NCBI RefSeq assembly: GCF_032884065.1
Contig: NC_088883.1
Coordinates: 28,471,355 to 28,535,354, forward strand
Reading direction: 5' to 3'
Source of the DNA: Artemia franciscana
Lineage: Eukaryota > Arthropoda > Branchiopoda > Anostraca > Artemiidae
Length of the DNA stretch: 64,000 nt
Positions 25,166 to 37,456 of the stretch are shown here, piece by piece. Below the pieces are notes generated by a model, which made no database searches, was not told where the DNA came from, and saw only the letters and a program-made list of their open reading frames with translations. Made by a program: the position numbers and the translations under genes. The stretch's first letter is position 1, and each line of letters begins with the position of its first letter.

Positions 25166-25232
25166 GATCTAAAACGTCATAAATGACGTTTATGACATAA
25201 ATGACGTCATGAATGACGTCATAAATACCCAA
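25166..25232. promoter_or_regulatory. Cluster of CRE-like TGACGTCA sites
   Basis: Four or five copies of a (a)aatgacgtcat motif in 67 bp; at least two are full TGACGTCA palindromes, the ATF/CREB site. It could be a regulatory cluster or simply a small tandem repeat. The same octamer marks Helitron 5' ends below, so an old Helitron edge is an alternative. Confidence 0.35.
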
Positions 25233-25854
25233 ATGTCTAATAACCTAATGACTTTACTTTCCACGGTGTATAAAATAAAATTAAAGTTGCTTTGCAATAG
25301 AAATAAAAGGAAAGGCCTTTCCTTTCTCCAAGTGAAGCTTGGTCCCTTGCTGCTAAAATTAGTAAGATTAATTACTTAAAATTAAATGGCACTAAAATTA
25401 ATAAAATGCAGCAGAACATAGCATACTCAAAGTTCAGTTAATAAATGTTAATGAGACTGGAGGAATGTAGTAACCTTAAATATGTTCTTCAAAAACCAAA
25501 GGTGCAAAAATTCTGTGTAAAGCAAACTAAGTCCTTTTTCCGAGTTTCTTATTCAGTGAATTCAGTTCCAATCAAACCGAGTCTATATTATGGAGTCCAA
25601 TCTAAAGTATACAATTCCTTGAAGAAAAAACATATGCTACCTTTTCTGAGCATCCGGGACTTTGAATCATGTAGAGCATATTGTGACACTTGTTGCATCA
25701 AATTAAATATTTTGAAAGTTGTAATCACTATAGCTGTATACTTTACAGCTATAAAATTGTCACATATTTGAACAATGTCCTCGTCCCCCTCACTCTCTCC
25801 CTAAAAATAGATACCAATTAAATTAACTTCTTGACATGTAGCTTAGTTCAAAAG
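25233..25854. other. Non-coding stretch
   Basis: A frame of 108 codons (25445-25771, +) shows no domain and lies in unremarkable AT-rich DNA; I do not call it a gene. Confidence 0.4.
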
Positions 25855-26372
25855 CGCACTAAAAAATATTGAGTCTGAATTATGTTGAGCTTTTGAAAAT
25901 TGAATATCGACGTTAGGGGGTTGGAATTAGTTAACGGTATCGACGTCGGACATCAACGGATCGAAGATGTAGAAAATGTATTTAATGAACTAAAAATTGA
26001 GCTTTTATATCTAATTGTTCATTTTCTTGCCCTTTGAACTTTTGGGAAGATAAATTATGTAAAATCATATTTTAATTACATAATTGGGTTTGGTTTCTTA
26101 AGCAGCTTAATGTGCACTAAAAAATATTGAGTCTCAGTTATGTTGAGCTGTTGAAAATTAAATATCGACATTAGGGCGTCGGAATTAGTTAACGGTATTG
26201 AAGTCAGACATCAACGGATTGAAGATGTAAAAAAAAAATGTATTCAATCAAAAAAAAATTGAACTTTTATGTCTATTTGTTCAATTTTACTTTCCTTTTA
26301 AACTTGTGGCAAGGTAATTTATGCAAAATCATGTTTTAATTACATAATTGGGTGTGGTTTCTTAAACAGCTT
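25855..26372. repeat. Tandem duplication, 258-bp unit, two copies
   Basis: The block cactaaaaaatattgagtct at 25857 recurs at 26115, and about 250 following bases match (atatcgacgttaggg, attagttaacggtat, catcaacggat, aattacataattgggt). Looser relatives occur at about 27.05-27.25 and 27.6-27.8 kb. Confidence 0.88.
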
Positions 26373-26449
26373 AACGTAATGGAAATCAAATGAAGGATTT
26401 ATGCCATTATTGTACGTTGGTTGTATCAAACTGAATTTTAAGCAATTTG

Positions 26450-26930
26450 CTATCAAACAGGTCGTTAACGAGCTGTAAGTAAGGAGCGAATCGAGCTAAT
26501 AGTAACCGGAACTCTATAGAAAATTTTGATAAGAATTGATACATTAAAACAATAGGGTTTTGATGCCGATTCCAAACATATAAAGATCATTAAGTTTAAA
26601 TTTACCTATCATGAGCTAAGAGCCTGAGAAAATGTGTCTGATTTTACAAAATGGGGGAAATACTCCTAAAAAAGCAAGTGATATTGATATACCAACCATA
26701 CCAACAAAGTCAACCTATCAAAGAAACTAATAATGCATGTTTCAAGCTCCTATCTACAAAAGTGTAGAATTCTGTAATTTTTTTTTTACCCAGAAGAAAG
26801 ATCACAGCTGCGTGTGTGTGTGTTTTTTTTATGGGATATCGGTACCGAACAGATGTATGGGGGAGGCTACTCGGTTTTAACCTCACCCCAAAGTTTTGTT
26901 CGATTAGTAAAAAAGTAGCGAAAGTACATA
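26450..26930 (-). repeat. Dispersed repeat family B, minus orientation
   Basis: Starts with gtcgttaacgagctgtaagtaagg and carries the agtaaccggaactct, gcctgagaaaatgtg and tcaagctcctatctacaaaa blocks of family B. Confidence 0.75.
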
Positions 26931-28659
26931 TAAACAAATTTTGACACGTTTTGTGAAGTTTCTTTTTAACCCTCTTCCCTGAACGAAAATACCCCTGTCC
27001 CCCGAATTAAAATCTTGAATGCCACCTGGATGTCCTCGATATACTGGATATCCATATTGCTGTCTAGTATAGGTATCAGAACATTGAATATGTTGGAAAC
27101 TGACTTAATCCACTAAAATACTGAACTTCTGTTTCTATTTGTTAACTTTTGGTTTTATTTTAAACTTGCGCAGAAAAAGTTTTAAGAAAAATTGTATAAA
27201 AAAAAATCATAGTTTAAATACATCAACGGGTTTTCAGTGGTCATCTTTTGTTCACATTAAGGGGGTTAATGACAGTAGCTTAATATTAAGGGACTTAAGG
27301 GAAGGCATTATCCTTCTTCCCTCCTCCCTCTGACTAGATTTTCCTCCAGGCTTTGAAAAAATACACTTTGGGGGATATGAGATATTTTTGTTGAAAAATG
27401 CCTGCTTTTTATTTTACTGAAAAATTAGAAAAAAACGACAAATGTGCCCTCTCCCTGATTTTGAAAACTTTTTGCCATCCTTCTCCCCCGAATTTCCGTG
27501 AATTGATGTCACCCGTTAAAAATATGTTTATATTATAAGTTTTATTGTAAATGTGTGGGTATTAAACTGCATCTTCATTAATTAGTATCGGATTTCAGTA
27601 TCGAATATCAATATTTATATCGAATGTAAGTACCGGCAGATCAATGGTTTCAACTTACTAACACACGAAGCTTTTGTCTCTAATTTTTGAGTTTTATCTT
27701 TCATTTCAGACTTTTAAATTACGTAAAATCACGTTTCATTTTCATCATTGGGTGTGGTTTCTTAGCAGTTAAATGTAAGAAATCAAAGGAAGGATCCATG
27801 TTTGAAGGATATTCAAATTATCCTTCAAATTCGAAGGATATTCTTTATTAATAGGGCCCACCACTATACGTTATTAGTACTTTAAATGTAAAGATATGAA
27901 ACTGTTTCTTTCTGGTCAGAATTTAGTAAATTCTGGTGTGGCCCAGGTAACTGTTTTATGACGAGTTAAAAAAAAAGAAAAAAAAAGATGACCTTTAGTT
28001 TAAATTGGAGGATGCTGAATTAACAAGTGGATGAAACTGATGGTGACTCTGGTCAACTGATGGCTATGTCGAGTCGAGTTCTACATAAATTTGAAATTAT
28101 GTATGTTTATGTTTTGTCATGAGATAGGAACAAAATCGAATACGTAAGTGAGTAAATTTTCAAATACACAAAAAAAAAACTTTTCTAGAACGCCTTTCAC
28201 GCTTGATCAGAGCTTGAATCTCCATTTGTATTCCACATTTCTAAATTTTCAATAATTTGCTAATGGATCGTCTAGTTTTTGGCGATGATTACGATGTTTT
28301 ACGGATTTTGATTTAGGCTAATGCTTTAGAATTTGGTTAACTGTAAGATATTACAGTTAACGCTACGTAAATTACCACAGAAAGTAACTAACGTAGTGTG
28401 AAAGCCCCTTAATCCAGATAAGTATTTGTTATAACGAGTAAAAAGAAGAGGACCTCAAGTTTAATTTGGAGCATACTAAAATAACAAGCTGATAAAGCTC
28501 TTGGTGCTTTCGCACTATGTTATAGTACCTTTCACACAAGCGTAATATGAGACTTCACGTTACGTCATTCTATCTTACGGAGGGAATTTTGTTTGTAACA
28601 AGAGCAGTGACAAGTATGAAATGACCTCCCCTTGCGATATTACGCTATACAAAATAAGA
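26931..28659. other. Non-coding stretch with diverged duplications
   Basis: Segments around 27950-28060 and 28425-28515 resemble each other (acgagt, then a g.gac.t..agttt.aattggag-like block). No gene is seen. Confidence 0.4.
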
Positions 28660-29526
<867 letters not shown>

Positions 29527-29647
29527 GTTGTCTGTCTGTGTGTCTGTCTGTGGATCAGGTGACGTCATGTTTCTGTGTCGACTGACGTCATGAAGTTAGT
29601 AGTCGTCATTTTTGCTATGACGGTGACGTCATTAAAGATATTTAATC

Positions 29648-30640
29648 ATGAAGTTAGTTGTCGTCATTTCGAAACCCTTTGGCAGCACATTAATATTGCT
29701 TGCGGGAGATATCAGGCAAACATTACCTATAATACATAGATCAACTCCTGCAGACGAAATGAATGCTTGCCTGAAAAATTCTAATTTATGGGCACACGTA
29801 AAAATGTTAAAATTAACTACAAATATGCGTGTCCGATTGCAAAACAATGACTCTGGTCAAACATTTTCAGATCAATTGCTGGCAATTGGAAACGGAAAGC
29901 TCCCAGTAGACTCAATTTCAGGACGTATACAACTACCTGCTGATTTCTGTAATTTAGTGACGTCCAAAAATGAATTGATTGAAAAATTATTTCCGAATAT
30001 TCTAAAAAATTATAAAAATAATAAATGGCTAAGTGAAAGAGCGATTCTCGCACCCAAAAGTATAGACGTCCACGAAATCAACAATATTGTTTTGACCAAG
30101 ATTCGAGACCAGGCAGTCATTTACATGTCAGTCGACACAGTTTTGGAACCAAATGAAGCGGTTAATTATCCATCTGAATTTTTAAATTCCATAGATCTTT
30201 CAGGGTTTCCACCACACGTGCTACAACTAAAAATAGGCGTACCAATAATACTTTTAAGAAATATCAACCCACCAAAGCTTTGCAATGGCACGCGACTTGC
30301 CGTAAAAATAACAATGGAAAACCTAATAGAGGCCACAATCTTGACAGGGCCTTTTGAGGGTGAGGCTGTTCTTATTCCTCGCATTCCCATGATTCCAACG
30401 GATCTGCCTTTTCAATTTAAAAGATTACAATTCCCAATTCGATTAGCATTTGCAATCACCATTAACAAAGCTCAAGGTCAATCATTAGAAAAATGTGGTA
30501 TAGATCTTAATACTGATTGTTTTTCCCATGGACAATTGTACGTTGCATGTTCGAGGGTCCGTAAACCTGACAATCTATTTATATACAGCGACAATTGGAC
30601 AGCGAAGAATGTTGTATATTCGCAAGTTTTACGCAGTTAA
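29648..30640 (+). pseudogene. Truncated Helitron helicase, C-terminal half, intact frame
   Basis: 330 codons from an ATG in the former 5' leader. A deletion joined MKLVVVIS directly to KPFGSTLILLAGD, so Walker A and B motifs and the whole Rep domain are missing. The remainder runs through the helicase LLAGDxRQTLPI segment, the AITINKAQGQSLE segment and the LYVACSRVRKPDNL motif to the natural stop. It cannot hydrolyse ATP as a helicase should. The open frame may reflect youth of the copy rather than function. Its sequence matches the minus-strand element at 43.2-44.2 kb. Confidence 0.8.
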
Positions 30641-30818
30641 TTTGTATTGTATCTATCTATCTATCTATCTATATAAGAACGAGTTGTGTGTATGCATGTT
30701 TGTTTGTTTGTAAAAAGAGCGTTTGCATATAACGTCATTATTAGTACATACGGCTTTGTATATGCACAGACAATGGGAAAGCCAAGAATGTTGTATATCT
30801 GCAATTTTTACGTAGTTT

Positions 30819-31715
30819 AACTCCTGCAGACGAAATGAATGCTTGCCTGAAAAATTCTAATTTATGGGCACACGTAAAAATATTAAAATTAACTACAAAT
30901 ATGCGTGTCTGATTGCAAAACGATGACTCTGGTCAAACATTTTCAGATCAATTCCTGGCAATTGGAAACGGAAAGCTCCCAGTAGACTCAATTTCAGGAC
31001 GTATACAACTACCTGCTGATTTCTGTAATTTAGTGACGTCCAAAAATGAATTGATTGAAAAAGTATTTCCGAATATTCTAAAAAATTATAAAAATAATAA
31101 ATGGCTAAGTGAAAGAGCGATTCTCGTGCCCAAAAATATAGACGTCCACGAAATCAACAATATTGTTTTGACCAAGATTCGAGACCAGGCAGTCCTTTAC
31201 AAGTCAGTCGACACAGTTTTCAACCAAATGAAGCGGTTAATTATCCATCTGAATTTTTAAATTCCATAGATCCTTCAGGGTTTCCACCACACGTGCTACA
31301 ACTAAAAATAGACGTACAAATAATACTTTTAAGAAATATCAACCCACCAAAGCTTTGCAATGGCACGCGACTTGCAGTAAAAAAAACAATGGAAAACCTA
31401 ATAGAGGCCACAATCTTGACAGGGCCTTTTGAGGGTGAGGCTGTTCTTATTCCTCGCATTCCCATGATTCCAACGGATCTGCCTTTTCAATTTAAAAGAT
31501 TGCAATTCCCAATTCGATTAGCATTTGCAATCACCATTAACAAAGCTCAAGGTCAATCATTAGAAAAATGTGGTATAGATCTTAATACTGATTGTTTTTC
31601 CCATGGACAATTGTACGTTGCATGTTCGAGGGTAGGTAAACCTGACAATCTATTTATATGCAGCGACAATTGGACAGCGAAGAACGTTGTATATTCGCAA
31701 TTTTTACGCAGTTAA
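30819..31715 (+). pseudogene. Second truncated Helitron helicase copy, broken
   Basis: Starts in the TPADEMNACL segment and runs to the natural C-terminus. Lesions: an in-frame TGA near 30910 where the sister copy has CGA, and a small deletion near 31220 that shifts the frame at the VLEPNEAV segment. Both remaining frames (30913-31260, 31293-31715) are fragments. Confidence 0.85.
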
Positions 31716-31724
31716 TTTATATTG

Positions 31725-31905
31725 TATCTATCTATCTATCTATCTATATAAAAACGAGTTGTGTGTATGCATGTTTGTTTGTTTGTAAAAAGAGCGTTTG
31801 CATATGACGTCATTATTAGTACATACGGCTTTGTATATGCACAGACAATGGGAAAGCCAAGAATGTTGTATATTCGCAATTTTTACGTAGTTTGAAACAC
31901 ATATA
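31725..31905 (+). other. Internal Helitron-like 5' block (aacgagttgtgtgtatgcatg)
   Basis: A second 5'-terminus-like block, tctatctatctatataaaaacgagttgtg, follows the helicase stop here, at 30645-30700 and, reversed, at 43.2 kb. Because several copies share it in the same place, it belonged to the ancestral element and not to separate insertions. Confidence 0.6.
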
Positions 31906-32240
31906 TAAATCTATCTATATTCACAGGTGGGACACAGGGACACAACTACAATGGCGCGTAACTAATATGGCGCGTAACGACTTACGCGCGCGGGGGGCTT
32001 GGGGGGGCACGAAGCGCCCCACCAACTAGGTGTTGGGGTGGTGCGAAGCGCCACCCCAACAGCTAGTATATATATATATCTATCTATATATATATAAATA
32101 AGTTGTCTGTGGATCTGTGGATCGTGGATCAGGTGACGTCATGTTTCGGCTGACGTCATGAAATTAGTTGCCATCATTTTTGCTTTGAAGGTGACGTCAT
32201 TCAAGTTATATAAGACATATGTTCGCGTAGAATTCTATTA

Positions 32241-32567
32241 ATGTTTAAGTTTACAATGACTGATGAAGATGCTCAAAGAGTCTATGCCAAAAAACTTGCT
32301 GCTGATAGAGAAAGTCAGAAAAGAAAGCGTGCCGAGGAATCAAAAGAACAGCATGGAAACAGGCTTGAGGCTAAAGAACGCAAAACCGCGCAGTTAGATG
32401 AAGATCCACCTGGACAGCGAGAGTCAAAACATATTAAAACTGAAAATGATAGCGATGATGATTGGGTTTGGGATTTTGACTTGGATAAGGTCATCAATGA
32501 CTACCAGATTTTAGTTAAAAAAACAAAGGTTCGGCGATATGTATTTCATAGTGAAGCTGAAAAATAA
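32241..32567 (+). pseudogene. N-terminal ORF of Helitron Rep-helicase, truncated fusion
   Basis: 108 codons: the start MFKFTMTDEDAQRVYAKKLA is shared with the element at 47.9 kb. One RESxKRKRAEESKEQ unit follows, where the full element has about eight. An acidic stretch (DDDWVWDFDLDKVINDY) and VRRYVFHSEAEK then precede the stop. The zinc-binding and Rep motifs that follow in the full element are missing. An identical partner lies at 35200-35526. Confidence 0.75.
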
Positions 32568-33912
32568 AGAAGAAAACGAAAACTGAAAAAAGAAAAAAGA
32601 GAAATTACAGACTGGGATACCGGGACACAAATGACGACCGGGACACAGGGAATATAAATGACGACCAGGACACAGGTATTTAAGAATATCGTTCAAAGAC
32701 AAATTTTTAATTGTAAGAAGACCGTTGAAAGAGAAATTTCTAATTGTAAAATGACTGAAAAACCTACAATGGCAACGGTACCACCATCGAAGTAGATAAC
32801 CAGTGGGTTTACGGCCAACCTACCATCTTCAAAGATACCACGATAGGAAGACTCTACACCGTTCATCCCAATCAACATGAATGCTTCTTTCTACGCCTGC
32901 TTTTGGTGAATGTACCCGGTCCGACATCCTTTGAGTATTTGAGAACTGTAAACGGTACTATACATGACACTTACCATAGTGCATGCCAAGCTCTGAATTT
33001 ATTGGAGAATGACCAACACTGGGATAACTGCATCAATGACGCGTGCGAAACGTCAACCCCAAGTCAAATTCGTACACTTGCTCTCCATCAGCTCCTACAG
33101 AGTTATGGGAAAAATATAAGTCAAAAATGTCCGAAGATATACTCCATCGAAAACAGTTAGAGACGTCAGAAATGACTTTTGATTTTACATCAGAAATTTA
33201 TAACGACACTTTAGTTATTATAGAAGATATGTATTTCATAGTGAAGCTGAAAAATAAAGAAGAAAAAGAAAACTGAAAAAAGAAAAAAGAGAAATTACAG
33301 ACTGGGATACCGGGACACAAATGACGACCGGGACACAGGGAATATAAATGACGACCAGGACACAGGTATTTAAGAATATCGTTCAAAGACAAATTTTTAA
33401 TTGTAAGAAGACCGTTGAAAGAGAAATTTCTAATTGTAAAATGACTGAAAAACCTACAATGGCAACGGTACCACCATCGAAGTAGATAACCAGTGGGTTT
33501 ACGGCCAACCTACCATCTTCAAAGATACCACGATAGGAAGACTCTACACCGTTCACCCCAATCAACATGAATGCTTCTTTCTACGCCTGCTTTTGGTGAA
33601 TGTACCCGGTCCGACATCCTTTGAGTATTTGAGAACTGTAAACGGTACTATACATGACACTTACCGTAGTGCATGCCAAGCTCTGAATTTATTGGAGAAT
33701 GACCAACACTGGGATAACTGCATCAATGACGCGTGCGAAACGTCAACCCCAAGTCAAATTCGTACACTTGCTCTCCATCAGCTCCTACAGAGTTATGGGA
33801 AAAATATAAGTCAAAAATGTCCGAAGATATACTCCATCGAAAACAGTTAGAGACGTCAGAAATGACTTTTGATTTTACATCAGAAATTTATAACGACACT
33901 GTAGTTATTATA
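32541..33912 (+). repeat. 690-bp tandem duplication of a Rep-helicase patchwork
   Basis: The gtatttcatagtgaagctga block at 32541 recurs at 33231. Each unit has a gacgaccgggacac minisatellite patch, then short pieces of the middle of the helicase ORF (VDNQWV, GQPTIFKDTTIGRL, HPNQHECFFLRLLLVNVP through LLENDQ(H/Q)WDNCIND). A deletion of 22 bases after QIR shifts the frame, compared with 44,950-44,990. No protein of full length is possible. Confidence 0.9.
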
Positions 33913-34558
33913 GAAGATTTGTGCGTACGTATGGCAAACAAACCTCTTCAGATTTGGGAATGCCTTCACCTAACCGTATCGCTGCTGTTTCGACATGTGT
34001 AGAATTGGATCGTGAACAAAGTTACAGTACGAGTGATCTATTGTCGTATGTACAAAATAACATTTACAAGTTAACGTCGGAACAAAAAGACATTTATGAT
34101 ACGATAGACTCAATTTCAGGACGTATACAACTACCTGCTGATTTCTGTAGTTTAGTGACGTCCAAAAATGAATTGATTGAAAAAGTATTTCCGAATATTC
34201 TAAAAATTATAATAATAATAAATGGCTTTTAGTTATTATAGAAGATTTGTGCGTACGTATGGCAAACAAACCTCTTCAGGATTTTGGAATGCCTTCACCT
34301 AACCGTATCGCTGCTGTTTCGACATGTGTAGAATTGGATCGTGAACAAAGTTACAGTACGAGTGATCTATTGTCGTATGTACAAAATAACATTTACAAGT
34401 TAACGTCGGAACAAAAAGACATTTATGATACGATAGACTCAATTTCAGGACGTATACAACTACCTGCTGATTTCTGTAGTTTAGTGACGTCCAAAAATGA
34501 ATTGATTGAAAAAGTATTTCCGAATATTCTAAAAAATTATAAAAATAATAAATGGCTA
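33902..34558 (+). repeat. 328-bp tandem duplication within the Helitron
   Basis: The tagttattatagaagatttg block at 33902 recurs at 34230. Each copy encodes MANKPLQ...PSPNRIAAVSTCVELDR and then joins KDIYDTI directly to DSISGRIQLPADF. About 200 codons holding Walker A and B are cut out, with the frame kept. Confidence 0.88.
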
Positions 34559-35199
34559 AGCGTTTGCATATGACGTCATTATTAGTGCATACGGCTTTGT
34601 ATATGCACAGACAATGGGAAAGCCAAGAATGTTGTATATTCGCAATTTTTACGTAGTTTAACTCCTGCAGACGAAATGAATGCTTGCCTGAAAAATTCTA
34701 ATTTATGGGCACACGTAAAAATATTAAAATTAACTACAAATATGCGTGTCCGATTGCAAACGATGATTCTGGTCAAACATTTTCAGATCAATTGCTGGCA
34801 ATTGGAAACGGAAAGCTTCCAGTAGTGGGAAAGCCAAAAATGTTGTATATTCGCAATTTTTACGTAGTTTGAAACACATATATAAATCTATCTATATTCA
34901 CAGGTGGGACACAGGGACACAACTACAATGGCGCGTAACTAATATGGCGCGTAACGACTTACGCGCACGGGGGGGCTTGGGGGGGCGCGAAGCGCCCACC
35001 AACTAGGTGTTGGGGTGGCGCGAAGCGCCACCCCAACAGCTAGTATATATATAAAAATAAGTTGTCTGTGGATCTGTGGATCGTGGATCAGGTGACTTCA
35101 TGTTTCGGCTGACGTCATGAAATTAGTTGCCATCATTTTTGCTTTGAAGGTGACGTCATTCAAGTTATATAAGACATATGTTCGCGTAGAATTCTATTA

Positions 35200-35526
35200 A
35201 TGTTTAAGTTTACAATGACTGATGAAGATGCTCAAAGAGTCTATGCCAAAAAACTTGCTGCTGATAGAGAAAGTCAGAAAAGAAAGCGTGCCGAGGAATC
35301 AAAAGAACAGCAAGGAAACAGGCTTGAGGCTAAAGAACGCAAAACCGCGCAGTTAGATGAAGATCCACCTGGACAGCGAGAGTCAAAACATATTAAAACT
35401 GACAATGATAGCGATGATGATTGGGTTTGGGATTTTGACTTGGATAAGGTCATCAATGACTACCAGATTTTAGTTAAAAAAACAAAGGTTCGGCGATATG
35501 TATTTCATAGTGAAGCTGAAAAATAA
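35200..35526 (+). pseudogene. N-terminal ORF of Helitron Rep-helicase, truncated (copy 2)
   Basis: Differs from the 32241-32567 copy at only a few bases (for instance HGNR to QGNR and TEND to TDND). Same truncation, so the break predates the duplication. Confidence 0.75.
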
Positions 35527-36888
35527 AGAAGAAAAAGAAAACTGAAAAAAGAAAAAAGAGAAATTACAGACTGGGATACCGGGACACAAATGACGACCGG
35601 GACACAGGGAATATAAATGACGACCAGGACACAGGTATTTAAGAATATCGTTCAAAGACAAATTTTTAATTGTAAGAAGACCGTTGAAAGAGAAATTTCT
35701 AATTGTAAAATGACTGAAAAACCTACAATGGCAACGGTACCACCATCGAAGTAGATAACCAGTGGGTTTACGGCCAACCTACCATCTTCAAAGATACCAC
35801 GATAGAAAGACTCTACACCGTTCACCCCAATCAACATGAATGCTTCTTTCTACGCCTGCTTTTGGTGAATGTACCCGGTCCGACGTCCTTTGAGTATTTG
35901 AGAACTGTAAACGGTACTATACATGACACTTACCGTAGTGCATGCCAAGCTCTGAATTTATTGGAGAATGACCAACACTGGGATAACTGCATCAATGACG
36001 CGTGCGAAACGTCAACCCCAAGTCACATTCGTACACTTGCTCTCCATCAACTCCTGCAGAGTTATGGGAAAAATATAAGTCAAAAATGTCCGAAGATATA
36101 CTCCATCGAAAACAGTTAGAGACGTCAGAAATGACTTTTGATTTTACATCAGAAATTTATAACGACACTTTAGCTATTATAGAAGATATGTATTTCATAG
36201 TGAAGCTGAAAAATAAAGAAGAAAAGGAAAACTGAAAAAAGAAAAAAGAGAAATTACAGACTGGGATACCGGGACACAAATGACGACCGGGACACAGGGA
36301 ATATAAATGACGACCAGGACACAGGTATTTAAGAATATCGTTCAAAGACAAATTTTTAATTGTAAGAAGACCGTTGAAAGAGAAATTTCTAATTGTAAAA
36401 TGACTGAAAAACCTACAATGGCAACGGTACCACCATCGAAGTAGATAACCAGTGGGTTTACGGCCAACCTACCATCTTCAAAGATACCACGATAGGAAGA
36501 CTCTACACCGTTCACCCCAATCAACATGAATGCTTCTTTCTACGCCTGCTTTTGGTGAATGTACCCGGTCCGACATCCTTTGAGTATTTGAGAACTGTAA
36601 ACGGTACTATACATGACACTTACCGTAGTGCATGCCAAGCTCTGAATTTATTGGAGAATGACCAACAGTGGGATAACTGCATCAATGACGCGTGCGAAAC
36701 GTCAACCCCAAGTCAAATTCGTACACTTGCTCTCCATCAGCTCCTACAGAGTTATGGGAAAAATATAAGTCAAAAATGTCCGAAGATATACTCCATCGAA
36801 AACAGTTAGAGACGTCAGAAATGACTTTTGATTTTACATCAGAAATTTATAACGACACTTTAGTTATTATAGAAGATTTGTGCGTACG
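35500..36888 (+). repeat. 690-bp tandem duplication (copy in unit 2)
   Basis: Block starts at 35500 and 36190, again 690 bp apart. The 22-base deletion and internal structure equal those of unit 1. Confidence 0.9.
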
Positions 36889-37109
36889 TATGGCAAACAA
36901 ACCTCTTCAGGATTTGGGAATGCCTTCACCTAACCGTATCGCTGCTGTTTCGACATGTGTAGAATTGGATCGTGAACAAAGTTACAGTACGAGTGATCTA
37001 TTGTCGTATGTACAAAATAACATTTACAAGTTAACGTCGGAACAAAAAGACATTTATGATACGATAGACTCAATTTCAGGACGTATACAACTACCTGCTG
37101 ATTTCTGTA

Positions 37110-37209
37110 NNNNNNNNNNNNNNNNNNNNNNNNNNNNNNNNNNNNNNNNNNNNNNNNNNNNNNNNNNNNNNNNNNNNNNNNNNNNNNNNNNNNNNNNNNN
37201 NNNNNNNNN
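37110..37209. other. Assembly gap (100 N)
   Basis: Exactly 100 N, usually a placeholder for unknown length. Element orientation switches from + to - across it, so order and orientation on the two sides are uncertain. Confidence 0.99.
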
Positions 37210-37402
37210 TTTTAGTTTTTTATAGTTTTTTAGCTTTTTTAGTTTTTTTTTTCTTTTTAGTTTATTTTGTAGTTTTTACCTTTTTTAGTTTTTTTCTTCT
37301 TTTGTATTAGTGTGAAATAATTCAGACGTCATATGCGGACAAACATGACGTCACCTGATCCATCCACAGATCCACACACAGACAACTTATTTTTATATAT
37401 AT

Positions 37403-37408
<6 letters not shown>
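37210..37408 (-). mobile_element. Helitron 5' end fragment
   Basis: On the minus strand: the tatatataaaaataagttgtctg start near 37405, a TGACGTCA site in the leader, and an A-rich tract running into the gap. Confidence 0.75.

Positions 37409-37455
<47 letters not shown>
37409..37455. repeat. (TA)n array
   Basis: Between a 5' end and a 3' end of minus-oriented Helitrons. Confidence 0.95.

Positions 37456-37456
<1 letters not shown>

Larger units (their letters stand above)
32083..35043 (+). mobile_element. Helitron derivative, tandem unit 1 (2.96 kb)
   Basis: From TC/tatatatataaataagttgtc to the double hairpin and CTAG at 35040-35043. It keeps the N-terminal ORF start, then jumps to a patchwork of Rep-helicase pieces duplicated in tandem (two 690-bp units, two 328-bp units), then a fragment of the helicase 3' part and the 3' terminus. 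The next element follows without spacer and has the same layout (offset 2,959 bp), so the two form a head-to-tail array. Confidence 0.88.
35044..37109 (+). mobile_element. Helitron derivative, tandem unit 2, cut by assembly gap
   Basis: Begins with tatatataaaaataagttgtctg directly behind the CTAG of unit 1 and repeats its layout almost base for base. That includes the 108-codon N-terminal ORF, two 690-bp units and the ATPase-deleted piece. It then stops at the gap. Confidence 0.88.

Noticed and set aside
25445-25771. 108-codon plus-strand frame as a gene or exon
   Set aside because: No recognisable domain, no clear splice sites, composition like the surrounding AT-rich DNA.
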